Made by a program: the position numbers and the translations under genes. Source: Chelonoidis abingdonii (taxonomy: Eukaryota > Chordata > Testudines > Testudinidae). Taken from it: 64,000 bases of DNA. Each line of letters starts with the position of its first letter. Position 1 is the first letter of the stretch. Where the stretch lies: contig NC_133771.1 in the NCBI RefSeq assembly GCF_003597395.2, positions 43,973,283 to 44,037,282 of the forward strand, written 5' to 3'. Positions 14,661 through 29,012 of this stretch are shown piece by piece. The notes beneath the pieces were generated by a model. It was not told the DNA's origin. It searched no databases and was given only the letters and a program-made list of their open reading frames with translations.

Positions 14661-14884
14661 CAGGGGTTCTCAAACTGGGGGTCGGGGCATCTCAGTGGGT
14701 CGTGAGTTTATTACATGTGGGGTCGCAAACTGTCAGCCTCCACCCCAAACCATGCTTCGAATGCAGCACTTATAATGATGCTAAGTGTTTTTAATTTATA
14801 AGGAGGGTCACATTCCGAGGGTCACATTCAGAGGCTTGCTATGTGAAACTTTTGTTCACCAGTACAAAAGTTTGAGATCAACTG
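14661..14884 (+). mobile_element. Non-autonomous hAT element
   Basis: 224 bp with hAT-like ends: caggggttctcaaact on the left and agtttgagatcaactg on the right. It is flanked by a perfect 8-bp duplication, gtttagca, at 14653-14660 and 14885-14892. Eight-bp duplications are the hAT signature. No transposase; mobilised in trans when active. Confidence 0.85.
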
Positions 14885-14904
14885 GTTTAGCAACATAACT
14901 CTAG

Positions 14905-15345
14905 AGAAACTATTGAAATGAATGAAGATGTGATGAGGAGAGGCTTAGGGAACTGGGATTATTTAGTCTGCAGAAGAGAAGAATGAGGTGGGATTTGATG
15001 GCTGCTTTCAACTACCTGAAAGGGGCTTCCAAAGAGGATGGATCTAGACAGTTCTCCATGGTACCAGATGACAGAACAAGGAGTAACTGTCTCAAGTTGC
15101 AGTGGGGGAAATTTAGGTTGGATCTTAGGAAAAACTTTTTCACTAGGAGGATGGTGAATCCCTGAAATGCCTTACCTAGGGAGGTGGTGGAATCTCCTTC
15201 CTTAGAGGTTTTTAAGGTCAGGCTTGACAAAGCCCTGGCTGGGATGATTTAGTTGGGGATTGGTCCTGCTTTGAGCAGGGGGCTGGGCTAGATGACCTCC
15301 TGAGGTCCCTTCCATCCCTGATATTCTATGATTCTATGATTTACT
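14905..15345 (+). mobile_element. CR1 LINE, 3' end
   Basis: 3' terminal part of a CR1 retroposon ending in the typical gatattctatgattctatga repeat. The last coding stretch, around 14983-15165, resembles the C-terminal end of CR1 ORF2 but is broken. 5'-truncated, as nearly all CR1 copies are. Confidence 0.85.
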
Positions 15346-16084
15346 CTGGTTTAAATGAGCTGACTCAATAGGTCTCATGCTTTTCTCACTCACACCAATT
15401 ACACACTGTTGTAATTCTAATGACTTCAATGGAGATCCTTCTGATATACACCAGTGTATATGAAATATGAATCTGGCACATTAAATCTCTTCTAAAGATG
15501 TCATGGAACAATAAGAAAAAAGCTGCAAGATTTTTGCCCTTCAATCATTTTCTAAAGGCTTGTGGGGAAATATAGCTGTTGGTCTTCATTTTATGTATAT
15601 ATGTATGATACAGCAAAATGGGATGTTTAGATAATATTCTCTCTTTTATCTTGACAATTAAAAATGAAACAATATTTTGTTGTTAAACTACTCCAAACAA
15701 TGTTAAAATGAATTCTGGAGTTTTTTTCCTTTGCATGGAAGGAACCTACATGTAAAGGAATTACCAAAGGGAAAACAGAGTCTTCATTTTTCAAACATTA
15801 AAACATTAAGTTTCTTTAAATTGTAAAACAGATACATAATTTGTTTCCCTAATAAGTACTAAACAATAAAGTAAGCCACATGTTCAAGACTGAAAGGAAT
15901 GGAAAATGGTGTGTTGTAAAAATCTCAAACTCATATTTGTAAAGTTCAACGTATATGCCTCTGTGAGGCCAGATTTTCAGTATTAGGTGCATGCAATTGC
16001 AAATATATTTTTGTGCATGTTTCATTTTAGTTGTACAAATATATAACACTGGCATGTAAATCAGGGACAAAATCCTGATCCCTG

Positions 16085-16575
<491 letters not shown>

Positions 16576-19500
16576 TTACACTCATTACTAAATTATTCCT
16601 TGCTAGGTTCTTGTAAGAATTCATGCAGGGAGTGCATCTTAATTTACTTTCTGTTCTGATAAAAGAGATAAACAGATACTCATCATATAGCTATTAGCTA
16701 ATTTCATTTATTTGGTGATTAACAGGAGTACACACCCTAATTTGGTTCTCTATATTTTTGTATTTTTAAATTAACAAATTAAATTATCCTTTCCCCAAAG
16801 GCAACCAATCATCATGCTAAAAAGTTAGGGATTAAGTTTTGTAGCTACCACTTGATTTTGCTACCTCTGAGAATGAGGAACAAGAAGATACAGAAAGGAA
16901 AGGAACTTAATTTATTTTAATTTTGATTACCAAATACCAGCACTGCTAAGGCATGAAAGCCTCATCATATTAGTACTCTCCCAAGGTAGCATCTAATATC
17001 ATATATTATTTGTTATTCCTTCTACGCTTATCTGAGGAAGAAGTAACAAAATTATTATAACTGTGTAATTCCATCACTTCTTATTACTATTCATTTTAGC
17101 TAAAATAATACAAAACACTAAAACAGAAACACAATACTACATTCCATCTTTAACCTATCATTATATTTATTTTTCATTTCTATTGTAAACAATTTGAACT
17201 GTATCAACAAATAACACATTTCATTACAGGACATTTCTATATATTATAAAATAATATTAAGAACTACTAAGTTCACTGTAACAGTGATTTTTTTAAAATA
17301 ATCATCCTGTAATAGTGAACTTCAAAAATAAAGTAGTAAACTCAACCTAATAAAAATAAATACTTTATCATATCATAAAGCAATATTTTATTAGCGAAGA
17401 AACAACTAGATTAATTTTGACTGATTCGTATTTGAGATATTGTACATAAGTCACGTGTGTTATGCGCACATAATGAATTGAGTTACAGTACAATACTCAT
17501 TGGCTAGTTATTTTCAACTTCTTTTAAAATTTCTTTTCAATCGATTTGATATGGTCAAATAAATCTAAAAAAACAACTTACATGTCTCAGTGTGTAGCTG
17601 CAGAGATAATCTATGGATATGTCATGTTTGGTTTTAAGAAAAAAAACAAAATCTTTGGAAGTTACTGATATACACCTCGAGCAATTTTATGTTTACCTAA
17701 CTATGAGTTCTGGAGAGGAACATTTTGTAATAAATCCTTCAGTTGTATAAATGTGTCTCAATGTATACAGCTCTACAAGAACTGTATTATAATTGCTCTC
17801 TCAAGACACTAATAATTTGTAAAGCTTTGATGAATTTTTAAGTAAACATTTCAGTGTTTTGACCTTCTCCTTGGATTCTTTTCCTATCTTCCAAAGAAAG
17901 AAAACCACAGTAACATATCTTATTCCTGTTTGTACAGAACTCTAATAAGAAAAATATAGCATTTTATATTTTTTTCCTTAATCTAAATCACAAAACTATC
18001 ACTACCCAAGGCATAGGCATTCAGCTGTGTTTCCTATGGTACACACTGTAGTTTGTGAAATATGACACTGAGTCTTTTATATATATTATCTGATTTAATC
18101 ACTTCATTACAAGTGCAACATTTGCAAAATGTATTTTTTTTAAAAAAATGATGTGTGTGATGTATAAGAATACATTTGCTAAAACAGGTAGAACAATATT
18201 TAATTTATTACATCTCTGCTATAGATTTCTTCCATGATAGACTATCAAAAGTATTGGGGTGTGTGAAAACTGCACATTGCTTGTATTTATGCATTTCTTA
18301 ATTACTAGTGTCATATAGACTGGAAGCATTACATTTTAGTAATAGTGTGGGACTGGAAATCTGGAGACCTGGGAAGATAAATCACCTCCTCACTTTCTCT
18401 CTCTTCATCCTGGCTACTAGGAGAAAGGAGATATTCTCTTTGTCTTTCCCATTCCATCACTGGCTTATTAATAATTAAGCTACTTTTCTCATTCCAACAA
18501 CCAAGCAGCTGTTGGGTCAGGCTAGACAAACTATTTTCTTCCCACCCCATCTTTTGAGAGAGATACAGAAGTTTCCTCTTCTGTTTACCCTATGCTTCTG
18601 CTTAGAGTCATTCTTCCCTTTCCATTCCCCGATCACTTTCCAACTTTTCACTGATGCTTATCTGTAAGTTTCAGTTATTAACCCAGCTTCCATCCACACA
18701 ACCTCCACATAACTTTCATTGTGACCAGCCTTCTCTTTATTAGTTCCTCCTGACCCAGAAGATGATTCTTGAAATGGAGGGAGGTGAAGTGAAGCTGGAG
18801 CACTGTCATAGAAAAAAGGAGATCTTAGCAATGGAGAAAGTATATTGGAATTTGCTCCACCCCTAAATTGTGGCTCTCTTCTGAAAAAAAAGGATATTAT
18901 CAGAATTGTTTACTAACCTATCATCAATTATACCAGTGAAAGCCCAGTAAAAGACAATAATACAAATTGGAGAACTACCTTTATTGGTGATGATGTTATG
19001 AGATAGAAAGCATCAAACTTGACTGTAATCTGGCCAAACCTCTCAATGACTCATCCCCAGCAGCCACCCTAAACCCTATAAATCAGTTACTACGGTATAT
19101 ACTCAGGACAATATCTACTTGCCTAAATTCTTAACTGAACTATTAGTTGGATTCATATGTATAAAATCTCAGATAAAGCTTATGTGCCATAGTTCAAAGT
19201 CTCATATTCAAGAGCATGAAATAATTCAGAACAACTTCCAAAATGATTTTATAAGCAAGAAGCTAGAAACTGGACACACAACAAAAAAGTTATGACCACT
19301 TACATCAGAGCTAAATTTGTCCCAGGGAAATACTAAACTAAAAGCCTTAGAATGAAATTATTCTACACAATCATTTATTGACTTCTTCTCCATTACTTGG
19401 AAATCAAAATCACCTCACAAATCTTTTAAGCAGAAATAACTTTTATGGGAGCACAACAAGACTGCAGCCATGTGAGTCACAAGTCGCCAGTGTTCTACTT

Positions 19501-20154
19501 GTTCTTTGCAGATGTTTCCTTATTCCGTTGAGCTAGGAATACGCAATACCTTCAATTTTACTAGTGACATTTTCCCATATATTTTTGTTTGTTTTGGGGG
19601 TACTGAATGTGCTGCAATGCTGAAAATAGATTTGCCAAAGAAGCCCTGACAGCAGAAACTGATTATGTATCATTAGAAGTCAGAGTAAAAGCTGCACTTT
19701 TCAGTCCACCTTTCTCTCTCTTGCACTAGTCTAGCTAGCAAGGGAACTGAAAGATATGACAATCCCACAGAGATATTTTAGAGAATGAAGTTATTAACAT
19801 AAATGAGCTATTAATGCAATGGAGACCAGATTACAAGGTTAAAATTAAAGCTTTTGGTCCATAATATTTTTTAAAAAAATGATAGCTTTGAGCCAATTGC
19901 TGCCGTCAGTTACACAAATATAAATTCAGATAATTCTAGTGACTTCAGTGGAGTAACTATGACAAATTAGAGAATGGAAACAAAGGATATTTCATGGCAA
20001 TATAATAAATTAGTGTTGCCATGGAATTGAGGACTGTGGGAGGAGGGAGGAATTTAGGGACTGCTGCTACAAAATTTTGTCCCTCTAAACTATGGATTCT
20101 TATTTAGGAAACATAATTTGACATTTAAAACAAAAGCTGAATGTTGTAGCTAAT

Positions 20155-20330
20155 TAATTATTATTATTATTATCATTATCATTGTCATCATCATTTATAT
20201 TATCATAGTATCTAGGACCCCAATGTGGTAGGCACTGTACAAACACAGAACAAAAAGCTAGTCCCTGTCCCAAAGTGCTTACAATCTAAGAGTAAGAAAA
20301 GAGACAACAAGCAGACAAAAAGGGGAAACA
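20155..20330 (+). repeat. Ancient dispersed repeat with ATT-rich head
   Basis: An ATT/ATC-rich start, then a conserved core (ctaggaccccaatgtggtag, gcactgtacaaacacagaac, gtccctgtcccaaagtgct). Related pieces occur at about 23170-23270, 34170-34260 and 53870-53965. It looks like an old amniote SINE/LINE-tail family that I cannot name with certainty. Confidence 0.5.
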
Positions 20331-22125
20331 ATGAGAAAACATTGATCAGCATGATAAGGTATGTTCTCACTATACCAGAAGCCTAAGTAGTTCTGGAAGG
20401 CATTAGATACGTTTTCCAACTTCCACAATGGCAGGGAATTTTGGGTTGAAAATGGTATCCTCTTCTGAGGATATCTTGCAGGAAGCTGCTGTTAACATTC
20501 TTGCCTAGTTAGTTTTAACATTTTTTTCCTTTTGGTATTTTTATTTTCATGTTTTATGTTTATTATTTGATAATAACTATTTCCTCTTGGCATAAAATTC
20601 ATTAGTTTTAAATGTATTAACTACCTAAAGAGATCAACAACAGAACAAATGAGCCGACATACATAATTTAGGGACTAGTTTGCTTCTTGTGCTTTCTTTT
20701 TACCACACTCCAAAATCCTAAAGGTAACTTTTGAGATCATTTCAGTTGGAGCCTGGTTCTGGTTTGGCTCCATGTGGGTCTTTACTTGAGCCCATCCCTT
20801 AATTCCACACATTCTAATAGGCTTTCCACCGTAATCCACAAATTCTCCATCTCCCTGTATCATGACCACTGCTCCCCCAGAACCCTATCATTCTAATTCC
20901 CCTCCACTTTTAAAAATGTGTTCTCTGGTCCAGAAAGCATTATCAATGAATGCGTGGTTGGTCTGGTATGTAATGGAGTCTCTGTTGTACAGACTGTGTT
21001 AGGTGATGTTATTTATCAAGGGAAAAATTGGGACACTGTGGTCCAGGCTGTCACAAGAAAGTAAGGGAGTCTGGTGAGAAAATGGAAAGAAAAAGGGGCA
21101 CCCTCTTCCCTACCCTATACTGTCCTCATTACAGAATGAAAAACTAGGATACTTTAAATCTGTTGCTGAAAAGCAGGAGTAGATGCATCAGGGAGCAGAA
21201 GCAGGCAGTATTATATTCTACCTCAGGGGTTAGCCTCAACAAAGTCTGCTCTGTGCCTCCTTCCTCTATTGCCTACCACCTCTGTGCTGCAGGGACAGAA
21301 CTCTCCTTGTGGCAGTCAGGTGTACACCAACTTCCAAGGACTGGACAGTCCCCCTGTGGCAGCAAATGGCAGTGTACCCTACATCAGCCACACCACACAG
21401 TGGTGACATTAATAGCAGGCCTTAAACCCTACTGAGTCGTCATCTCTGGCAGTAAACCTTAAGCATATGATAATGCAAACAGAAGGACCAGCACCCAGCA
21501 GAAAGAAAGTTGAGTTAACAATTTTTCTTTAAAACTATGTGGACTCAATAACTAAGAGTGTCAAAGGAGTATAATAGGAGTTGATGGTAAGGATGTCAAA
21601 ATCAGTTTGGAGAGGATTGAGCTAGGTAGGGGCTTACTGAACATAGGTTGCACAATCAAAGACAGTGGGGTGTTGACACAGATCACTGTTCTGGAGAAAA
21701 CATAGTAGTGTCAAAAGATTAGATTTGGAAGGACACATTACTAAATTATTATTACTATGTGTGATAAACCTTCCCTAAGTTCTCAACCTGTGATTCTGTA
21801 ATTACTTCTGTTAGCAGCTCTTCCAAATTCCTTAGTGGCAAAGCTGCTGAATCCTTACAGCAAAGATTTTGTGGCATATAATATGTACTAAATATACTAA
21901 ACTGCTCTAAATCCAATTATTTGAAAGATTCATTTTTCAAGCCACATTTGACAAGTAAGAATTAAAGTGGCAGCCATCTATCTTCTTCCTAGTTAGCTGT
22001 GCTCACAGTAATGGGACTGGCTTTATTGAAGGCTGTACCTGCAAACTTTCTAACTCCAATCAAACATGCTCTAGAGATACTGTACAATTATTTTGACACA
22101 CTGCAAGAATCAGATAACTTAGTTG

Positions 22126-22253
22126 AAAACAATGAGGAGTCCAGTGGTACCTTAAAGATGATTATTTGGGCCCTAATAAATCTGTTCATCTTTAAAATGC
22201 TACCAGACTCCTCATTGTTTTTGTGGATACAGACTAACACAGCTACCCCTCTA
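22126..22253. mobile_element. Short Penelope-like insertion with inverted ends
   Basis: 128 bp made of a Penelope-like 3' end and an inverted partial copy: aacaatgaggagtcc on the left and ggactcctcattgtt in complement on the right, closing with the gactaacacagctacccctc terminus. It is flanked by a 12-bp duplication with one mismatch (ataacttagttg at 22114-22125, ataatttagttg at 22254-22265). Confidence 0.75.
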
Positions 22254-22680
22254 ATAATTTAGTTGGTGGTTATTTTATGAACTTTTCTGGAGATCTCATA
22301 TAGATAAAGTTTTGGCTTTTGTATTTGGTATTATACTTACTGGTATATTATGTATTATGATTGCTTCTTACCTACCGATTTACTGTGTATGCATGAAACC
22401 TGATGAATGATTATGCCATTATGATAAATGATGTAGTCAATGAAAGAGTTCATGATGTTCTTGGATAACAGACTTAGACCATTCTTAGATGGATTCTGTT
22501 GATTATCCTGGGGCAGACGAGATGGTGAAAACCCTTTAATCTATTCCTGCGTCAACAGTATGTATGTTCTCGCTAAACAATTTGCAACACGGCAAAAAGT
22601 TAACCCTCATTGTTGCATGAGAAACAAGAAGTTTCATTTTTCTTAGAACTATTTCTAACCTGTAAATAAAATCAACCTTA

Positions 22681-22875
<195 letters not shown>

Positions 22876-24709
22876 TTAACTCCATCTGCTACTATTTATG
22901 GTGTCCCAGCATGAAACTGCAAAATGCAGTAATTGTAAAGTGACATTTTTGGTAATTTTGTTTTTTCTATGGCACCAGACACAATGGTCTTTGTTAGGAA
23001 ACTACCGGTATATTTATCAAAGCATCTATTAAAATAAATGCACATTTTATACAATGACATTAATTGTACAGTTCTGTGGAAATAAATTATTCCATTGGGA
23101 GAAACTATGAAAACAAAACTGAAAAGCTTGTTTTCAAAGTATAATATAAATAAAATCTCAGCAAAGACTTGCTACTTATTATTTAGATTCCATCAGCACC
23201 TATACTATGCTAGATGCTTTAAAAACATAGATTAAAATATAGTCTTGGCACCAAAGAGGCTAGAGTCAAAAATTGTTTTGATATTTTTCATCAACCCTAA
23301 ATAAAAAGAATTAATAATTTATTGAAGGAAATTCTTTAAAGTTACAGAAATTAAATTTGGCCTCGAAAAGTGAATATAAAGATCCACTAATGTACCAGGC
23401 CAGAGATATTGTAAAAACCCAGGGCCAAATCCTGCTTTCATTTAACCTATGCAAGTGGGGTGCCATAGTTATATTGACAGGAGAAAATAGTCACAAGAAG
23501 ACAGAAAAAGAGAGTGTGTGTGATTTTGGACAAGTGGCCAACACAAACAGAAAGTAAATATTATCAGACTGATACGTTTCCTTATTTTTGTATGCAACTG
23601 CAGAAGTATCCTCTACCCAACACACACTACCCTCTTTCCCAACTCCTCAGTCAAATAATCAAATGAAAAACTGTTCAGAGATCTTAGAGTTAAAGATCAA
23701 ACTTCGTAAAGAATGCTGTATATAAAACACAAAATACATTTATAACAATTATTTTATCTTCTCAATAGCATAAGAGATAAAGCATTTCATTTTAATAGTA
23801 TATAATTTAAATAGTATATTGCTATTTATGACATTTAACACATACTAAAATATGGAGATTTTGCAAGGATTAAAAGGTTACCATTACACTGGAATTTTGC
23901 CACTCTAATTTCAAAGGACCAGTAATAGCCAGAAACTCCTAAATTACATTTTCTTTGAAGGGTTTATTTAAATTAAAGGGTCTGACATTAGTTCCAAAAT
24001 AGTCACATTGTTTTGATTCCTAAGGTTGGTAAGTGCTCCTGGCAGCAGTGCATAATGTGAACAAAATATTTTCTACTCTGTGGAACTAAGCAATTCAAGA
24101 ATATTTGTGTTTGTTATTTATAATTCTTTCTGCACAACAGATGACCTTTTAACAATGCAGCAACTTAGTTTTTGAGTACTGAGTGATTGTTTTCCGTATC
24201 CAGAGTCCCTCAAAAGGCACTTTATATTAAAAGATAAACTTTTTGGCATTTAAACCTTAACATGTCCTTTAAACAAAACACCACACTTTTTCTTAGGAAA
24301 ATGACTAGTTCAAGTGACTGGGGAGGCTATGGGCATGGTCAGCCACTACCACCACAACAGCAAATGGGTGCCTTGAGAAATGTTTGTTCCAATATTGCAA
24401 ATTCTGCAAACTTTGCTCCAAAATCTCTTTTTATGTGACTATATATTTGTGCTGTTCATAGATCTTTTGAAGTTTACTAATCTTACATCCCAGGCACCAA
24501 TGATGGGACCTTTTGCCTCCAACTGCCTACTATATAACAGATTGTTCAAATCACATAACTATCAGCTATACTTAAATCAAGTTCCTGTAATATTAGAAGT
24601 ATGGAGGAGGCAGAGAAATGTGAATCGATATACTCATCAAGAGACATTTGGGATTGACCAGTACAAAGTGGCTGTCCTTTAATCTGTTGAAAAGGAGGAG
24701 ATGGAAATA

Positions 24710-25205
24710 ATGGATAAATAAAAGAATGGGGGAAAACCGGCTTGGTGGCAGCACTGCTGAGAAGGGCCTAAGAGTTGTGGTAGATCCAACCGCAGCATGA
24801 GTCAGCAATGCAATGCTGATGCAAAAAAAATCAAATAAAATTTTAGGTTGCATTAACAGAGGCATAGCATTCAAGTCACTGGAGGTGATAGTACTGCTCT
24901 ATTCAACACTGGTTAAGCCTCAGCTGGAGTTCTGTGTCCAATTCTGGGTCACCAACGTATAGAAAGGATACAGAGAGACTGGACAGGACCCAGAGGTGAA
25001 TGACAAAGATGATCAAAGGGATGGAATGCAAGCCACATGAGCACAGAGTGCCTCGGAAGGTTGTGGAAACTCCTTCACTGGAGGTTTTCAAAAGGAGGCT
25101 GGAGAGCCATCTGTCTTGGATGATTTAGACACAATAAATCCCCCATCTTGGCGGGGGCGGGGGCAGACTAGATGACCCTTGTGGTCCCTATTAACCCTAA
25201 AAGGC
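24710..25205 (+). mobile_element. CR1 LINE, 3' region
   Basis: Plus-strand CR1 ORF2 end and 3' tail: ggttaagcctcagctggag, gtgtccaattctgggtcacc, then gactagatgacccttgtgg. Internal parts are missing and the frame is broken. Confidence 0.75.
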
Positions 25206-25310
25206 ATCTGAAGGGAAAACAATTGTTAAAGTTTATCTGGCTGAAAATGGGAGTGGGTTAGGAAAACACAGAATCTGTAAAAGCGTAAATTTCAATACAG
25301 TACTTATGGA

Positions 25311-25375
25311 GGAGGGGGGGATAGCTCAGTGCTTTGAGCATTGGCCTGCTAAACCCAGGGTTGTAAGTTCAATGT
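25311..25375 (+). mobile_element. Truncated tRNA-derived SINE
   Basis: Only the tRNA-like head remains: gatagctcagtgctttgagc and the B-box start gttgtaagttcaat. It then breaks into unrelated sequence. Confidence 0.65.
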
Positions 25376-26100
25376 AAGTTTAAATGGGGGCCTAGGAAGG
25401 AATTTTTCCCGCACCATCACAATTGGCTTCAATGGAGTGTGTTTTTTTCACCTTCCCTATAGCAGGTGTGAGGGAAGATCTTTTCTGGTGAGAAGAAAAG
25501 GTTTTCGGCCATATGTCACAACTTATATTTAAGGTTGGGCAGATGCTCAGTGCAGGTACTCCAGAGGGAGGGCAGCCAGTGACCAGATAAATGGCCTGGT
25601 AAAGGACTTAAAAGAGATACTGGATAATGGAAAAGAACAGGGGAGGGAGTTGGGGACTCCTATGATTGGTATGGCAGGCAGCCAAACCCTCCCCCCGCCA
25701 CCCTGTTCTCATAGCCCTCCTTAAACTTCTTACAAGGGAGGTGGATGGCAAGATCAAAGTCATGGGTCGACTGAGGGACCTGAATGGAAACAAAGGAGAA
25801 TTGATTTGAATAAGCATGGATTTGCCTGCACTGTATACTTTATTTGCTGGGTAGTCCCAGACATCTATATAATAAAGTTGCAGCCTGATTAAAATCCATA
25901 ACAAGTCTCCTGTCCTTCTTGCAGTGTACCCAGACAATACACTTTGGATTGCTTTTGTGGTCTCCTGTCAAGCTTGCTTGCTGGAGACTATTTACCCCAT
26001 GAAACTTAGAAGGATCACACAAAAGATGGGCTGGATGGTAAGAGTAGCATACTGATTTCAACCCAGATTTCAGAATCATTCCTGTGAAGTTTCCTGCAGC
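25376..26100 (+). other. Unassigned retrosequence with poly(A) signal
   Basis: Contains aataaagttgcagcctgatt near 25871, followed by a U5-like stretch (ctcctgtccttcttgcagtg). The layout resembles an LTR or the 3' end of a retrocopied transcript. I cannot choose between them. Confidence 0.3.
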
Positions 26101-26212
26101 CACATGTAAAACTTTTAAAATGCTGAGTTTCTTTTTAAAACGCCATCCAAGGCAAGCACTTTAAAACTAAAACAGGTATTTTAAAGCTTCAAGAACAGAA
26201 GGAATGAACCTA

Positions 26213-26953
26213 AGGGCTTGGCTACACTTGTGAGTTACAGCGCATTAAAGCAGCCCCCAGCACACTAGCTCATTCCCTGTTCACACTGGCAAGGCATGTA
26301 GAGTGTTCTGACTCCGTAGCTACAGCACTGCTGGTACTCCACCTCGGTGAGTGGAATAATGTTTGCTGTGCCTCTGCTGGAGTGCCGCAGTGCCAGTGTG
26401 GATGAGGTGTTGCATTACTGCACTCTGATCAGCCTCTGGAAATGTCCCATAATCCCCTTAAGTCAAGTGACCACTCTTTTCATTATTTTGAACTCGCTGG
26501 AGGAATGCAGCTATGCCATTTGTAAGCTCCATTTCTGAAGCCGGCTGCTTATCTGCTCTGAGACAGATAAGTGTAGAATGCTGTGTCTGAGAGAGAGATG
26601 CAGGTGGGAAGGGGTGGGGGGTCTGCTGCTGTCTGAACTTACAAGACAGAATGCTGACATGCTCTCAGCCCCCCAAAAAACCCACTCTCTCTCCACCCAC
26701 ATACACCCAACACACTCCCTCTCACATTTCACCTTACCCCCACCCCATTTGAAAAGCACGTTGCAGTCACTTGCATGCTGAGATAGCTGCACATAATGCA
26801 CCGCTCCCAATGCTGCTGCATGTACCACAAATGTGGCCACACCAGTGCACAAGCAGCTGTCAGTGTGGACAGACTGCAGCGCTTTCCCTATTGCGCTCTA
26901 CGAAGGTGGGTTTAACTCACAGTGCTCTACATCTGCAAGTGTAGCCATGCCCT
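26213..26953. mobile_element. Long non-autonomous DNA transposon (hAT-like)
   Basis: 741 bp with 18-bp terminal inverted repeats, agggcttggctacacttg (26213-26230) and caagtgtagccatgccct (26936-26953), one mismatch. The interior is non-coding with C-rich and palindromic stretches; the ORFs on both strands are chance. Flanking 8-mers match poorly, so the superfamily is inferred from the ends only. Confidence 0.75.
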
Positions 26954-28077
26954 TGAGGATTGCGGTCTAATGAATCCTGTGAATCACTGAAAATAATGTA
27001 ATTTGTTGTGCAAGTCTGCTATGCTAATTAAGTACATTCATTCCTGTTTAATTTATTTTTATGGTAATATTTTAAAGGGAAAAGGGTAGGGGGAATCAAC
27101 CACATATATGTACATAATAGTTAAAAACAGACATTAGGTCTTTTCTGATATGATATAGTAAAAATTAGTCATTTTTATAGCTCATTATTTACTTGATAGC
27201 CCTTAATGAAGCCATTAAAGACTTAGCTTCTAAACATATAATTATTTACATCATTATTTAATCCGCAGTCTACAATGAAAGACTTACTTAGGATGTGTTT
27301 TATTTTCTGATCACTGAACTGATAAATCATGACATGGTCTATATGGGAGATTTTTTCAAAAGCCAAAGTACAAATAGGTTCATATTATAGATTCATCATG
27401 CTACAAAATGTTATTAAAATCCTGTTTTTATTTTGGAAGGTACAAAAGCACATTTTGGGATTTAGTATTCTTACCACTCCAAAACTATTGAATTGATTTG
27501 TTTTCAACTAGGTATACAAGTGACATTCCAGACCATCATAAGAGCAGACATTTGTAACTTTTAAAAATGGAAGACAGTTTTATGGGTGAATTAACATTCT
27601 GAAAGTTGAAGGTTATAATGGGAATTATTACATACTTTTAACTATAGTGGCATGTATTGTGCCACTATGATATTTCAGTTTCACCTCAGTCACATAAACT
27701 TGCTAGGCTCACTGACAGATTGAAACTTCTCATCTTCTAAAGTTACAGCTGGACTTATAATGTTTAGTTGCCTGTATCTGGCTGTTGGAAGTGGCCTCTG
27801 TATTACAACTGGCAGAGTCAGCAGGATCATGGCAGACCACTTCTCATCAAGGATGAAAACTGAAGGCATGGTATATGCAGGGAATGGAGGGAGCTGCTCA
27901 TATGTTGGCTGAGCAGTGGCAGTGGACCCAGGCAATCATATGCTTCTGCAGTAGAAGCTGCAGTGGCAGCAGGAGAAGGTGAAGTGGACCCAGCAGCTAT
28001 GGCAGGGAGATCACTTTTGCCAGAAGGGGAAAAAGATCCAGCAGTATTTTAAATAGGGGAAGTCTGGACATAAGAGA

Positions 28078-28347
28078 GTGGAGTACCGCCGTTGGCAGTG
28101 GGAGCAGTCAAAGCAGGTTTCGGGAAGAGACATTCCAAGAGTGGTCCAGAGGTGGAATGGCCAGCTACTGTGTTTTGAATTTTTACAGCTGGGGCATTTT
28201 AGCAGGGTCTGCCCCTTTATGAACTGTAAAATTATACAAGGGGGAAAAAGGCGCCACTGGCCAATTAAAAGGTGTCCCCTAAGTGGCATTCAAGATGTGT
28301 CAGATAGGGACAAGGTAGGACGAAGATACCTTCTAAGAGGTGTCTGA
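28078..28347 (+). pseudogene. CCHC zinc-knuckle ORF remnant, retroelement gag-like
   Basis: 89-codon frame with CFEFLQLGHFSRVC at residues 32-45, which fits a CCHC knuckle (C-x2-C-x4-H-x4-C) whose second Cys is Phe. Basic residues follow. Such knuckles bind nucleic acid in retroelement gag/ORF1 proteins and in domesticated relatives. I read it with the next ORF (28620-29012) as parts of one dead retroelement. No start context or splice structure supports a host gene. Confidence 0.4.
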
Positions 28348-28619
28348 GATGTGGGAAGAAAGGACGTGCTAAAGACTTGTCCTAATGAGGTCCAGGATTT
28401 TGGTAAAGAGAAAGAGGAGGTTGTTAAGAAGGGAAAGATTTAGGAGAATGAAAGAGAGTCGAAGGAGGGAGCTGTTTTTTGTATGCTCTAAGAAGTAAGT
28501 CAGCCCCCTGTGCCTGATGCAAGAGAAATAAGTGGGGCACCTCTCCTGCTAATGAGTAGGGTACAAGAAGAGGGCTCTAAGACAACAAGAGACCAACCTT
28601 AGAATTATGTGACCAAAGC

Positions 28620-29012
28620 ATGGGAACCCAGAATGAAGGGAAGGCTGAGGTCAGTGTTTGTAAAAGAAGCGCACACACTGATACTGCAGTTACAGCAGCA
28701 CCTTCTACACTTGAAAAATCAGTTAATTCAGCACTGGTAAGAGAGGACATTAGTGGGTTTAAGGGGATTTGCCATTTTGATGGAGGAGGCACAGCAGGAC
28801 CTACAAAAAGGGACAAGTTACCCATGGATAAGCGGGGTTTGGAATGGCAGGTGGATACTCTGGTGGATGAGACGGAAGGGCTTCAGTTCCAAGTGGCAGA
28901 GATGAAAGCAGCTCTGGCGAGAGAATATTTTCTCTCTCTATGGGGTCAGATGACAGGAGAGCCAGGAAAGCCACTGGAAAAACAGAACACCAAAGGACAA
29001 CAAAAGAAATAA
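28620..29012 (+). pseudogene. 130-codon ORF with coiled-coil-like segment, retroelement suspected
   Basis: Uninterrupted frame from ATG to TAA. Residues about 75-110 (GLEWQVDTLVDETEGLQFQV and following) have heptad-like spacing of Leu/Val/Met as in coiled coils. The C-terminus is Lys/Gln-rich. No family recognised. It lies 270 nt downstream of the CCHC remnant on the same strand. It could be a gag/ORF1 piece or chance. Confidence 0.35.

Noticed and set aside
24380..24682. 100-codon plus-strand ORF
   Set aside because: Hydrophobic chance frame in AT-rich intron, no splice support, opposite strand to the gene.
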